From positions 62,001 through 126,000 of the forward strand of contig NZ_CALUAA010000003.1 in NCBI RefSeq assembly GCF_943913915.1: DNA of 64,000 nt, in the 5' to 3' direction. The notes below the pieces were generated by a model. The model saw nothing but the letters and a program-made list of their open reading frames with translations, had not been told where the DNA came from and made no database searches. This stretch comes from an uncultured Peptoniphilus sp. GTDB taxonomy: Bacteria > Bacillota > Clostridia > Tissierellales > Peptoniphilaceae. Positions 41,649 through 50,286 of this stretch are shown here, piece by piece (the stretch's first letter is position 1; every line of letters begins with the position of its first letter). A program made the translations under genes and the position numbers.

Positions 41649-41651
41649 CTA

Positions 41652-42526
41652 GAGCGCAACGTTAAATGGACCAACCGAAAACGCATGTCCGAAGGAAACC
41701 CGAACGCGCGAAATAGCATCTATGGCTACGGCTGGAAGGATGACACCCTGGTTGTTATTCCTGAAGAAGCAAAGATCGTACGGCGCATCTTTCAAAACTT
41801 CCGTGATGGAAAATCCCGCCTTGATACCGAGTGTGAATTTGCAGAGGAAGGCATTACAACCAGAAAGAGCAACCGCTGGACGGACTCCAATATTAAGGTT
41901 GTTCTGATCAATGTCACTTATACGGGAAATTTGCTTTGTCAAAAAGAGTTTGTCGAAGATCCCATTACCAAGAAGCGCAAGAAAACCACGGTGAGCTTCC
42001 TCAGTATTTCATCGCAAACATCCATGAAGCGATTATCGACAAGGAAACTTTCGACTATGTGCAAGAAGAGATAGCAAGAAGACGTGCTCTGGGACCTCGG
42101 GCAAACAAGAGCCTGAATATCTACTGCTTAACCGGAAAAATCAAATGTGAGCTGTGCGGGAAAAGCTATATGCGAAACGTCCGAAACAACCGTGCCAAGC
42201 ACTCCAATCTTGGGGATAAAGTCATCAGCTGGGTATGCGGCATCAGCAAGAAAAAGTACAGTACGTGCTCGGCAAAAGCCATCCCGGATCGAATCCTTAA
42301 AACTTGCTGTGCCAAAGTGCTTGGTCTTGAGGATTTTGATGATGCTGTTTTTAATGAGCAAATCGATAAAATCACGGTACCCAAACAAAGGGTTCTCATT
42401 TTTCATTTCAAAGACGGTCACAGCGTCACCGAAACTTGGGAAAATAACGCTAAAAAAGGATCGTGGGATGATGTGGCGCGCAAACGCGCCTCAGAATATA
42501 GGCGCACTCATGCCATGAAACGCTAG
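41652..42526 (+). pseudogene. Large serine recombinase, C-terminal part (fragment 1)
   Basis: From NVKWTNRKRMSEGNP onward the sequence follows the recombinase and zinc-ribbon domains of large serine recombinases: IYGYGWKDDTLVVIPEEAK, IVRRIFQNFRDGKSRL and SNRWTDSNIKVVLINVTYTG, then after a frameshift near 41987 NHGELPQYFIANIHEAIID and KIKCELCGKSY. The catalytic N-terminal domain is missing, cut at the IS junction. Related proteins integrate and excise conjugative elements of the Tn1549/clostridial type. Confidence 0.85.
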
Positions 42527-42546
42527 GACGTCACCTGCTTTTCAAC

Positions 42547-42920
42547 TAAAATCCGACGCGAACATTGCGGATGCAATTTTTGCGCACAAACACAAAACTG
42601 TTCAACATCTCCCAGCGAAAACGCACATACTGGCGATGTGCCGAACATAACGGCTGTGACACCAAAGGATTCAGAGACGACTTTTTGCGCTCACTTACCG
42701 CAGAGGTATTAGGTCTTGATGCATTCGATGACGCTATTTTTCTTTCGAAGATCAACTATATCAGCGTCCTTAGCCGAGAAGACCATATCTTTCATTTTTA
42801 TGATGGAAAGGAAATTGCTCGCAAGCTGATCCAACCCACGCACGAAGGACACAAGTGGGAAGAGGAACAGCATACGAAGCATCCATCAAAGAATGCTACG
42901 CGTCAGAGCGGCACAAACCG
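42547..42920 (+). pseudogene. Large serine recombinase, C-terminal scrap (fragment 2)
   Basis: A short remnant of another recombinase: a zinc-ribbon-like REHCGCNFC in one frame, then KRTYWRCAEHNGCDTKGF, LTAEVLGLDAFDDAIF and HIFHFYDGKEIARK in a second frame. Everything before the zinc ribbon is missing. It lies between two other recombinase remnants, the tandem order seen in some Gram-positive conjugative elements. Confidence 0.75.
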
Positions 42921-42937
42921 ATACGAAAGGAGAAGCT

Positions 42938-44520
42938 ATGGCCAAACATGTAACCACGATACCCGACAGCATCAAACCTTTCTCCAAAACACCGCTCACC
43001 ACTTCACGCAAACGCCGCATGGCAGCCTATACCCGCGTCTCAACGGACTCCGATGAGCAGTTTACCAGCTACGAGCCATAGGTAGACTGCTACACAAATT
43101 ACATTAAAGCCAGGAATGACTGGCAATTTGCGGGTGTCTACACCGACGAAGGGATCACCGGTACCAATACCAAAAAGCGAGAGGGCTGCAAACGCATGGT
43201 CAAAGATGCCCTTGACGGAAAAATAGATCTTATCGTCACCAAATCGGCCTCGCGTTTTGCCAGAAATACCGTGGACAGCTTAACCATTATCCGAAAGCTT
43301 AAAGAGCACGGCACCGAGTGCTTCTTTGAAAAGAGAATATATGGACCTTTGACTCCAAAGGCGAGCTTTGATTATCATCATAAGCAGCCTTGCTCAGGAA
43401 GAGTCTCGCTCAATATCCGAGAACTGCACCTGGGGTCAAAGGAAGCGCTTTGCTGGCGGCAAAGTGACCGTGCCCTTCAAACGTTTCTTAGGCTATGACC
43501 GCGGAAAAGACGAAAACCTCGTCGTCAATCCCAAACAGGCAAAAATCGTCAAACGCATCTATGCGATGTACTTGCAGGGAAAAACCTACCACCTCAATGG
43601 AAAGGCTCTGACCGAAGTCGGTATTCCGTCACCTGCAGGAGAACCTCGCTGGAACCCAAGTAACATCAAATCCATCCTTACCAACGAAAAATACAAAGGC
43701 GATGCGCTCCTGCAAAAGTCCTTTACCATGAACTTTCTTACCAAAGAGCACAAGACAAACGAAGGCGAAATTCCGCAGTACTATGTTTCCGGAAACCACG
43801 AAGCCATCATTGAACCGGAGGTGTGGGAACTCGTACAACGCGAGATGGAAAGACGCAAAAACGAAAAAGGAAGACACAGTGGCATGAGACTTTTCTCCGG
43901 TAAGGTCTACTGCCGAGAATGCTGTACAAGGCTCGGTTCAAAAGTCTGGCATTCCAACGACAAATACAAGCAGGTCATTTGGCAATGCAACAGGCACTGC
44001 AAGAAAAACTCCCCCTGTAAAAAACGGCGTGCATCTTACCGATGAGGAGCTAAAAGCCGCCGTCCTTTCTGTGGCCAACAAGCTCATAGAGAATAAAGAT
44101 GAGATTCTTAATAGCTTTCATGAGATTGTCGGAGGCGTTTATGATACTCGTACCTTGGAAGGCGAAAAAGCCAAGCTGGAAAGTGAGATGGATGTCTGTG
44201 CCAAGATGATTGAAGACTTCATCCGCCAAAATGCCTCCATCCCGCAAGACAAGAGCGAGTACCGAGCAAAGTACGAGGATATGGAATGCTTCTACAATGA
44301 AAAAAAGGCGGCCTTAGCGAAGGACGAAGGAAAGCTCAAAAAGATGCAGGCGACAAAAGCCGATATCAAGTTCTGCTTGAAGCAGCTACAAAAACAAGAC
44401 AGGCTTCTGCAAACATTCGATGAACAGAGCTTCTGTGCTCTTGTAGATCATATCACGGTATTCAGCAAAGAAGATAACCGCATAACCTTCAGAAATGGCT
44501 CAGAAATCAAAACTCTATAA
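42938..44520 (+). pseudogene. Large serine recombinase, nearly full length but with three lesions (fragment 3)
   Basis: The start at 42938 has AAAGGAGAA upstream. The resolvase domain is clear (RMAAYTRVSTDSDEQFTSYE with the catalytic Ser, then GVYTDEGITGTNTKKREGC and KSASRFARNTVD), followed by the recombinase domain (SLAQEESRSISENCTWGQRK, WNPSNIKSILTNEKYKGD), the zinc ribbon (CRECCTRLGSK, WQCNRHC) and a C-terminal coiled coil (LEGEKAKLESEMDVCAKMIE). It is broken by TAG at 43079-43081, a frameshift near 43331 and another at an A6 run near 44017-44022. Confidence 0.88.
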
Positions 44521-44595
44521 AATGTCCGAATGGAGCTTTTTATTTTAATCGGGGTTGAATGAAATGCCCTTAAAGAGGTTTAATCAAATGTACTA

Positions 44596-44613
44596 AGTTA
44601 GCTTATTCTAACT
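44596..44613. promoter_or_regulatory. Dyad operator candidate before the mptD-type gene
   Basis: AGTTAG-6 nt-CTAACT (half-sites extend to TAAGTTAG / CTAACTCA) lies 5 bp before the GGAGG ribosome site of the first transporter gene. The half-sites resemble those of DtxR-type metal regulators but with different spacing; the cassette's AraC protein is another candidate ligand. Confidence 0.4.
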
Positions 44614-44630
44614 CAATGGAGGTTAATCGT

Positions 44631-45221
44631 ATGAAAAAATCATCTGGCATTAAAGCAAAAGATTTGATCACTACAGGTATTTTTACTGCCATTATGTTTG
44701 CTCTTTGCATGTCAGTAGCAATGCTGGGTTACATACCAATATTTATTCCGCTTTTAGGCATCATCGTGCCGCTTATTGACGGTATTCCGTATGTGTTGTT
44801 TGTGAGCAAAACGAAAAAGTTTGGGCTTATAACCATTATGGGATTTTTGCTTGGACTACTAATCGGGGTCATGGGAATGGGCGTATATGCACCTTTCACT
44901 GGACTTATCGCAGGCCTTTTAGCGGATTTGTTATTAAAATCCTCGGATTATTCCAGTGCAAAAAAAGTAATTCTCAGCAAAGGTATTTTTTCAATATGGC
45001 TGATCGGCAACTATATTCCTATTGTTATTAGCCGTGATGCTTATTATCAAAATTTAGCACAAGGCGGTTACGGAAAGGCATATGCGGATGCACTTATGAA
45101 GCTTATCCCGGACTGGAGTTTGATCCCATTACTTGTAGGCATGTTTATCGCGGGCATCCTTGGTGCTTTGATTGGACGTTCCCTTCTAAAAAAACAGTTC
45201 GAACGCGCCGGGATTGTTTAA
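44631..45221 (+). CDS. MptD-type ECF transporter S component
   Basis: The start at 44631 follows TGGAGG; an ATG five codons upstream does not. The 196-residue, very hydrophobic protein has about five or six helices with IKAKDLITTGIFTAIMFALC near the start and DGIPYVLFVSKTKKFG in the first loop, the pattern of the MptD family of ECF substrate-binding components. It would bind a small micronutrient and dock on the EcfT and EcfA encoded next. The substrate is unknown; the IrtAB/YbtPQ-like ABC pair downstream points to a metal complex. First gene of an intact cassette inside a decayed mobile region, with codon use visibly A+T-richer than the flanks. Confidence 0.75.
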   Translation: MKKSSGIKAKDLITTGIFTAIMFALCMSVAMLGYIPIFIPLLGIIVPLIDGIPYVLFVSKTKKFGLITIMGFLLGLLIGVMGMGVYAPFTGLIAGLLADLLLKSSDYSSAKKVILSKGIFSIWLIGNYIPIVISRDAYYQNLAQGGYGKAYADALMKLIPDWSLIPLLVGMFIAGILGALIGRSLLKKQFERAGIV

Positions 45222-45227
45222 TCTATC

Positions 45228-45956
45228 ATGCAGCCTATTCAAACGCGATCAAAAAAAGAATTTCTTGATCCTCGAACAAAAATACTTCTTGTTTTTACCA
45301 TCGCTGCTGTCGTTGTGGGAGGAGGACATGGATATTGGCTGGCTCCGATTCGAATACTCCTTATATCCGTTCCCTTTATACTGTTTCTTATTGAAAGCAG
45401 GTGGAAATATGCCTCCATATATGCCATTTTATTCATAGCGGCCTATGTAGGGCAGATATATCTTTTGCCGCTCGTTACCGGATTTTTAGGTTTTCTGTTG
45501 GTGGCTTTTTGCGGTATTTTTGTTCGCATGATGCCGGGGCTTGCCATGGGTACCTATTTGCTCAGCTCAACGAAAATCAGCGAGTTTATGGCAGCAATGG
45601 AACGCATGCGTGTACCTGCCCAGATTACGATTCCACTTTCCGTTGTTTTTCGCTTTTTTCCTACCATCTTGGAAGAGTATCACGCCATAGCCGATGCAAT
45701 GAAAATGAGAGGCATCTCTTTAGATGGTTCAAAACCGTGGAAAACTGTGGAATATCGTCTGGTTCCGCTGATGGTGTCCTGCGTAAAAATCGGTGACGAA
45801 CTTTCCGCATCTGCTTTAACACGTGGCTTAGGCGCGCCGATTAGGCGCACCAATGTCTGTAAAATTGGATTCCATTTGCAGGATATACTATTTCTGATGC
45901 TTTGCCTGGTTAGCTTGTGTGTACTTATCTTTTATAAGATTGGAGGTTCGTCATGA
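45228..45956 (+). CDS. EcfT-type transmembrane protein of the island cassette
   Basis: The 242-residue membrane protein begins QTRSKKEFLDPRTKILLVFT and has the two coupling motifs near IADAMKMRGISLDG and ELSASALTRGLGAPIRRTNV, as in EcfT/CbiQ proteins. It differs clearly from the chromosomal EcfT at 21.3 kb, so the cassette has its own dedicated energy-coupling unit. It lies 6 bp after the S component gene and overlaps the ATPase gene by 4 bp. Confidence 0.85.
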   Translation: MQPIQTRSKKEFLDPRTKILLVFTIAAVVVGGGHGYWLAPIRILLISVPFILFLIESRWKYASIYAILFIAAYVGQIYLLPLVTGFLGFLLVAFCGIFVRMMPGLAMGTYLLSSTKISEFMAAMERMRVPAQITIPLSVVFRFFPTILEEYHAIADAMKMRGISLDGSKPWKTVEYRLVPLMVSCVKIGDELSASALTRGLGAPIRRTNVCKIGFHLQDILFLMLCLVSLCVLIFYKIGGSS

Positions 45957-47422
45957 TAGAAATAAGAAATTTTTCTTTTTCCTATACATCCTCTGACCAA
46001 AGTACAGTTAAAAATATCAATCTGAGAATCCCTGACGGTCAATGCGTTCTTTTAACGGGAATGTCTGGATGTGGTAAGACGACCATAATACGAGCTTTAA
46101 ATGGACTTATTCCTCATTACTATGAAGGGAAAAGTTTGGGAAGTGTATCTGTTTTTGGTAAAAGTCCACAAACGCTTGCTCTGTATGAACTCGCGCCGAT
46201 TGTTGGCTGCGTATTTCAAAATCCCCGCAGCCAGTTTTTTAATGTAGATACGGATAGTGAACTGGTTTTTGCCTGTGAAAATTTAGGTATGTCAAAAGAA
46301 GATATTCGATTGCGCTTTAACAAAATCGTATCCTCTTTGCATGTTGAGAGATTGATGGGAAAGAGTTTGTTTCATCTTTCTTCCGGAGAAAAACAAAAAA
46401 TTGCTTGTGCCTCTGTGGCTGTGCTTTCTCCCAATCTTGTTCTTATGGATGAGCCAAGTGCTAATCTTGATTTTTCCGCTATCGCAAATTTGCAAGGGAT
46501 GATACAATTTTGGAAAGATGAGGGAAAAACAATCGTTATTGCCGAGCATCGCATCCATTATTTAAAAAATTTAGTGGATCGTGTGGTATTGCTTGATGCC
46601 GGCGAGATGATCGGAGACTATCAAGGCGTTAAGTTTTTCGAGTTACCGAGTTCGTTTTATGAAACGCATGGGATACGTATTCCGGACATAAAACAGCTTT
46701 CATTTGGAGCTTCCGATCCATTATCGCCGACGAAAGATTTTTTAGAGCTTTACGATGTGAATTTTTCCTACCACAATACGCAAAGCGTATTGAATATTCC
46801 GAAGTTTCAACTTCCTCTGGGAAGGGCAACAGCTCTCATAGGTTCAAACGGTGCTGGCAAGTCCACTTTTGCCAAACTTCTTTGCGGACTGGTGAAAAAA
46901 GATAAAAGCAAACTGATCTATAAAAACAAGACTTTTCCACCTAAAAGAAGACGTGATCTGACCTATCTTGTGCAACAGGAAGTGAATCATCAGTTGTTTA
47001 CAGAAACGGTTATGGAAGAGCTTTTGATTTCTCAGGAAGAAGAAAATCATTCTGCAGCCGAGGCAACACTCCAAGAACTCCATCTGGATGACTTTAAAGA
47101 TGAACATCCCATGTCTCTTTCTGGAGGGCAAAAGCAGCGCGTTGCAGTAGCCTCCGCTCTGATGAGCAATCGAGATATTTTAATCTTTGATGAGCCGACC
47201 AGTGGTCTTGATTTGGAAAACATGCAGCGTTTTGCAGAAATTATAAAGAGAATAACTCTTTTAGGAAAAACATGCTTAATTATTACTCATGATCCGGAGT
47301 TTATCGCTCATGCCTGTCAGCATATTGTTGAAATGAAGGATGGGCAGATTAAGGAGCAATATGATTTGAACCAGACGACAGTGCAGAAATTACAGAATTT
47401 TTTTAGAGAGGAGGGTTCATGA
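45953..47422 (+). CDS. Double ATPase of the island ECF transporter
   Basis: The 489-residue protein contains two complete ABC ATPase domains. The first has Walker A GMSGCGKTT, VFQNPRSQFFNVDTDSE, the signature LSSGEKQK and Walker B LVLMDEPSANLD; the second has GSNGAGKST, LSGGQKQR and ILIFDEPTSGLD. A fused EcfA pair is typical of dedicated (group I-like) ECF systems. It overlaps ecfT upstream and the AraC regulator gene downstream by 4 bp each. Confidence 0.9.
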   Translation: MIEIRNFSFSYTSSDQSTVKNINLRIPDGQCVLLTGMSGCGKTTIIRALNGLIPHYYEGKSLGSVSVFGKSPQTLALYELAPIVGCVFQNPRSQFFNVDTDSELVFACENLGMSKEDIRLRFNKIVSSLHVERLMGKSLFHLSSGEKQKIACASVAVLSPNLVLMDEPSANLDFSAIANLQGMIQFWKDEGKTIVIAEHRIHYLKNLVDRVVLLDAGEMIGDYQGVKFFELPSSFYETHGIRIPDIKQLSFGASDPLSPTKDFLELYDVNFSYHNTQSVLNIPKFQLPLGRATALIGSNGAGKSTFAKLLCGLVKKDKSKLIYKNKTFPPKRRRDLTYLVQQEVNHQLFTETVMEELLISQEEENHSAAEATLQELHLDDFKDEHPMSLSGGQKQRVAVASALMSNRDILIFDEPTSGLDLENMQRFAEIIKRITLLGKTCLIITHDPEFIAHACQHIVEMKDGQIKEQYDLNQTTVQKLQNFFREEGS

Positions 47423-48381
47423 CAATGAACGCCTTAGGCAATATGGGAGATAATATCAAAATGCAGAAACGAGAAGATGGCAGTTCTATCTTTTTTTTGC
47501 ATGATGAAACCGGCTCGGGGACGATGACTTGCTACTCCCTTTTCGAAGGCGTCTTTGTACTTTTTAATGACTTTCATCTCAAAACTTGTTACTCAGCTTT
47601 CAAGCCACATCAATCGATGTTCACCATTGATTACTGTAAAGAAGGAAGAATAGAAAATAGCATTCATCCGGAAAAGTACACTTATATCAGTGCTGGTGAT
47701 TTGCAGATGGAAGTACGCACCCAGCATTACGGAGAGTTTTACTTTCCACTTAAACACTATCACGGAATCACAATCAGCATTCTATTTCCACAGGGTTCTG
47801 AGACGATAAGGACATTATTAAACGGATTTCCGGTAGATGTGGAAAATTTGAAAAACAAATTCTGTAGAACATCAAAAGGCTATGAAACCTTTATTATGCG
47901 GTCCAATCCACAAACGAACCATATCTTAGCCGAAATTTATCAAATTCCTGAAAAAGATAGAGTGCCTTATCTGAAAATTAAGGTATTAGAACTTCTTCTT
48001 AATTTGGATGGTATGGATATTTCTTTGGCAAAACAACAAAACGACTTTTTAAATTTCGCTCAAGTAACTAAGATCAAATCTTTGGAAAAAAGGTTGACTT
48101 CACATCTTGACCGATTTTATACGTTAACCGAATGCTCGAGTTTCATTGATATGCCACTCACATCTATGAAAAAAGCGTTCAAAATTATTTATGGAAAATC
48201 GATTTATGCCTATATGAAAGAGTATCGCGTTAATGTAGCGGCTTTGCTCTTACAAGATTCATCGAAGAGCATACTTGAAATTGCGAATGATTTAGGCTAC
48301 CAAAACCCATCCAAGTTTTCAGCTGCCTTCAAGTCCCTTCGTGGATTAACGCCACGAGACTATAGAAAAACTCTTGTCTGA
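47419..48381 (+). CDS. AraC-family regulator of the transporter cassette
   Basis: The 320-residue protein has a C-terminal AraC-type double helix-turn-helix (YTLTECSSFIDMPLTSMKKA, then SSKSILEIANDLGYQNPSKF and FKSLRGLTPRDYRKTL) and an N-terminal part of the YbtA/PchR style (FTIDYCKEGRIENSI; GITISILFPQGSE). YbtA- and PchR-like regulators sense metallophore complexes and activate their import genes. Its position in the middle of the cassette fits local control. It is coupled to the ATPase gene by ATGA. Confidence 0.85.
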   Translation: MTMNALGNMGDNIKMQKREDGSSIFFLHDETGSGTMTCYSLFEGVFVLFNDFHLKTCYSAFKPHQSMFTIDYCKEGRIENSIHPEKYTYISAGDLQMEVRTQHYGEFYFPLKHYHGITISILFPQGSETIRTLLNGFPVDVENLKNKFCRTSKGYETFIMRSNPQTNHILAEIYQIPEKDRVPYLKIKVLELLLNLDGMDISLAKQQNDFLNFAQVTKIKSLEKRLTSHLDRFYTLTECSSFIDMPLTSMKKAFKIIYGKSIYAYMKEYRVNVAALLLQDSSKSILEIANDLGYQNPSKFSAAFKSLRGLTPRDYRKTLV

Positions 48382-48418
48382 ACGGGGTTGTTTTCCCATT
48401 AGAGGGTGGAACGGACCA

Positions 48419-48500
48419 CACCTTATTTCATAAACTGTTGTAGAGAATACGTTGAATTCTCTTCGACCAAAACAGTTTTGAAATGAGGTGTTTTTATTTT
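48419..48500 (+). promoter_or_regulatory. Long hairpin with T run covering the ribosome site of the ABC pair
   Basis: Arms 48419-48439 and 48471-48490 match over about 19 positions (CACCTTATTTCA against TGAAATGAGGTG; ACTGTT against AACAGT), with an inner AGAGAAT/ATTCTCT stem. The right arm contains GAGGTG, the ribosome site of the next gene, and is followed by TTTTTATTTT that runs into its TTG start. The structure could block both elongation and translation, so the ABC pair is probably under leader control. Confidence 0.6.
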
Positions 48501-50286
48501 GAAAAGCAAAAAAAGAATATTGCCGATTATTCTGTCTTTTGCAGACAGTGCGAAACCACAGTTTATACTATCTATTCTATTTGCCGTGCTAAGCGTTTTC
48601 TGTGGTTTTTTGCCTTATTTTGGGATCTATCAAGTCCTTCTTGTGTTTTTTTCAAAAGTACAAGATAGCAGTCAAATTTCTGTGCATTCACTTGTCCCTT
48701 GGTTCCTTTTGTGCGTCGTAGGATATGGCCTTAAAGTCTTGTTTCACACAATCTCAACGAATCGGTCTCATCATGCCGCCTACCATATTCTTAAAAATAT
48801 ACGAAGCCGACTGACCGATAAATTAATGCGATTGCCGCTTGGAACTGTAACAGGAAAAACCGCCGGTGAACTCAAGAGCATTATTGTTGACCGTGTAGAA
48901 ACGATTGAATTACCTTTGGCACACTTGATTCCGGAAGGCTTATCGAATCTGATTTTTCCTGTTATCGTATTTATTTTCATGCTGGTATGGAATTGGAAAG
49001 TCGCATTGGCATCTGTTGCCTGCATTCCTTTTGGCGTGCTCGCCTATGCGATCGTCATGAAGACATTTAACAGCAAATATGACAGCTATATGAAAGCTTC
49101 TAAAAAAGTGGACAGTGTGATTGTGGAATATGTGGAAGGCATTGAGGTTGTCAAGGCTTTTAATCAATCCAGTAAATCCTATAAAAAATATACGAATGCG
49201 ATTACGTCCTTTAAAGATTTTACTTTAGATTGGTTTCGCTCCACTTGGCCGCTGATGAATTTTGCAGCGGCGATACTGCCGAGCACACTGTTAGGCATTC
49301 TTCCGGCAGGTATCTTGCTTTATGCTACAGGAAATCTAACACCTGCTGAACTAACGCTTACCATCATCCTTTCCTTAAGTCTGGTAGGCCCCGTTTCATA
49401 CTTTACGACAGCTGTCAACAGCTATAAATCCATTGAATACGCTCTGCTGGATGTTCAGAAAATCTTAGACTTGCAAGAGCTTCCGGAAGAAAAAGAATCG
49501 AAAGAACTGTCCGGTTATGACATTTCATATAAGGATGTCACATTTTCTTATGAAGAGGCTCAAGCACCTATCGTTAAAGATTTTTCTTTAGAAATACCCG
49601 AGGAATCTTTCGTAGCTTTGGTAGGTCCTTCCGGCGGAGGAAAATCTACCTTATCTCGATTGCTTTTGCGTTTTTGGGATGTGAATCAGGGATGTATTTG
49701 TATCGGAGGAAAGGATATACGCTCTTTGCCACTTGAACAGCTCTCAGGACTCATCAGCTATGTTTCTCAGGATAATTTTCTTTTCAATATGTCCCTTTTT
49801 GAAAATATCCGCTTAGGCAATCCGGCCGCAAAAAAAGAAGAGGTGTTTCAGGCTGCTCATATGGCACAATGTGAAGAGTTTATTTCACGTTTAGAACAAG
49901 GTTGGGACACGCCGGCTGGAGAAGCGGGGGATAAACTGTCGGGCGGTGAAAAACAGCGTTTAGCGATTGCCAGAGCAATACTAAAAGATGCCCCTATCGT
50001 TGTTTTGGATGAAGCAACCGCATTTACTGATCCGGAAAATGAACTTCAACTCCAAAAATCGATTAATGAACTAACGCGTGGCAAGACGCTGTTAGTGATT
50101 GCCCATAGGCTTTCTACCATAAAAAATGCCGACAAAATCGTTGTTTTGCAGGAAGGCACAAAAGTGGCGGAAGGAACGCAGAATGAACTTCTGAAGGCTT
50201 GCTCGCTTTACCGCTCCATGTGGGAAGCACATGTTGGGGCCAAAGCATGGGCGGCATCCAATCAAGAGAAAGGAGCGGATAAATAA
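48499..50286 (+). CDS. ABC transporter, fused permease/ATPase (YbtP/IrtA-like), first of pair
   Basis: The start codon is TTG behind GAGGTG. The 595-residue protein has an N-terminal six-helix ABC membrane domain (ILSILFAVLSVFCGFLPYFG; LIFPVIVFIFMLVWNWKVAL) and a C-terminal ATPase with Walker A GPSGGGKST, the signature LSGGEKQR, Walker B IVVLDEATAF and switch IAHRLST. Exporter-fold transporters paired with AraC regulators include YbtPQ and IrtAB, which import metal-siderophore complexes. It would form a heterodimer with the product of the next gene, which begins at the very next base. Confidence 0.88.
   Translation: MKSKKRILPIILSFADSAKPQFILSILFAVLSVFCGFLPYFGIYQVLLVFFSKVQDSSQISVHSLVPWFLLCVVGYGLKVLFHTISTNRSHHAAYHILKNIRSRLTDKLMRLPLGTVTGKTAGELKSIIVDRVETIELPLAHLIPEGLSNLIFPVIVFIFMLVWNWKVALASVACIPFGVLAYAIVMKTFNSKYDSYMKASKKVDSVIVEYVEGIEVVKAFNQSSKSYKKYTNAITSFKDFTLDWFRSTWPLMNFAAAILPSTLLGILPAGILLYATGNLTPAELTLTIILSLSLVGPVSYFTTAVNSYKSIEYALLDVQKILDLQELPEEKESKELSGYDISYKDVTFSYEEAQAPIVKDFSLEIPEESFVALVGPSGGGKSTLSRLLLRFWDVNQGCICIGGKDIRSLPLEQLSGLISYVSQDNFLFNMSLFENIRLGNPAAKKEEVFQAAHMAQCEEFISRLEQGWDTPAGEAGDKLSGGEKQRLAIARAILKDAPIVVLDEATAFTDPENELQLQKSINELTRGKTLLVIAHRLSTIKNADKIVVLQEGTKVAEGTQNELLKACSLYRSMWEAHVGAKAWAASNQEKGADK

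Larger units (their letters stand above)
40318..41650 (-). mobile_element. IS3-family (IS150-group) insertion sequence remnant
   Basis: An end resembling IS150 ends (TGACCCCATAAAGTTGGACT at 40318) lies 20 bp after thiC. Two minus-strand transposase frames follow in the orfA/orfB arrangement with an AAAAG slip site (41271-41275). The far end, with the other inverted repeat and the orfA start, is missing: at about 41648-41652 the sequence changes directly into a serine recombinase. The element is therefore truncated as well as mutated. Confidence 0.8.
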
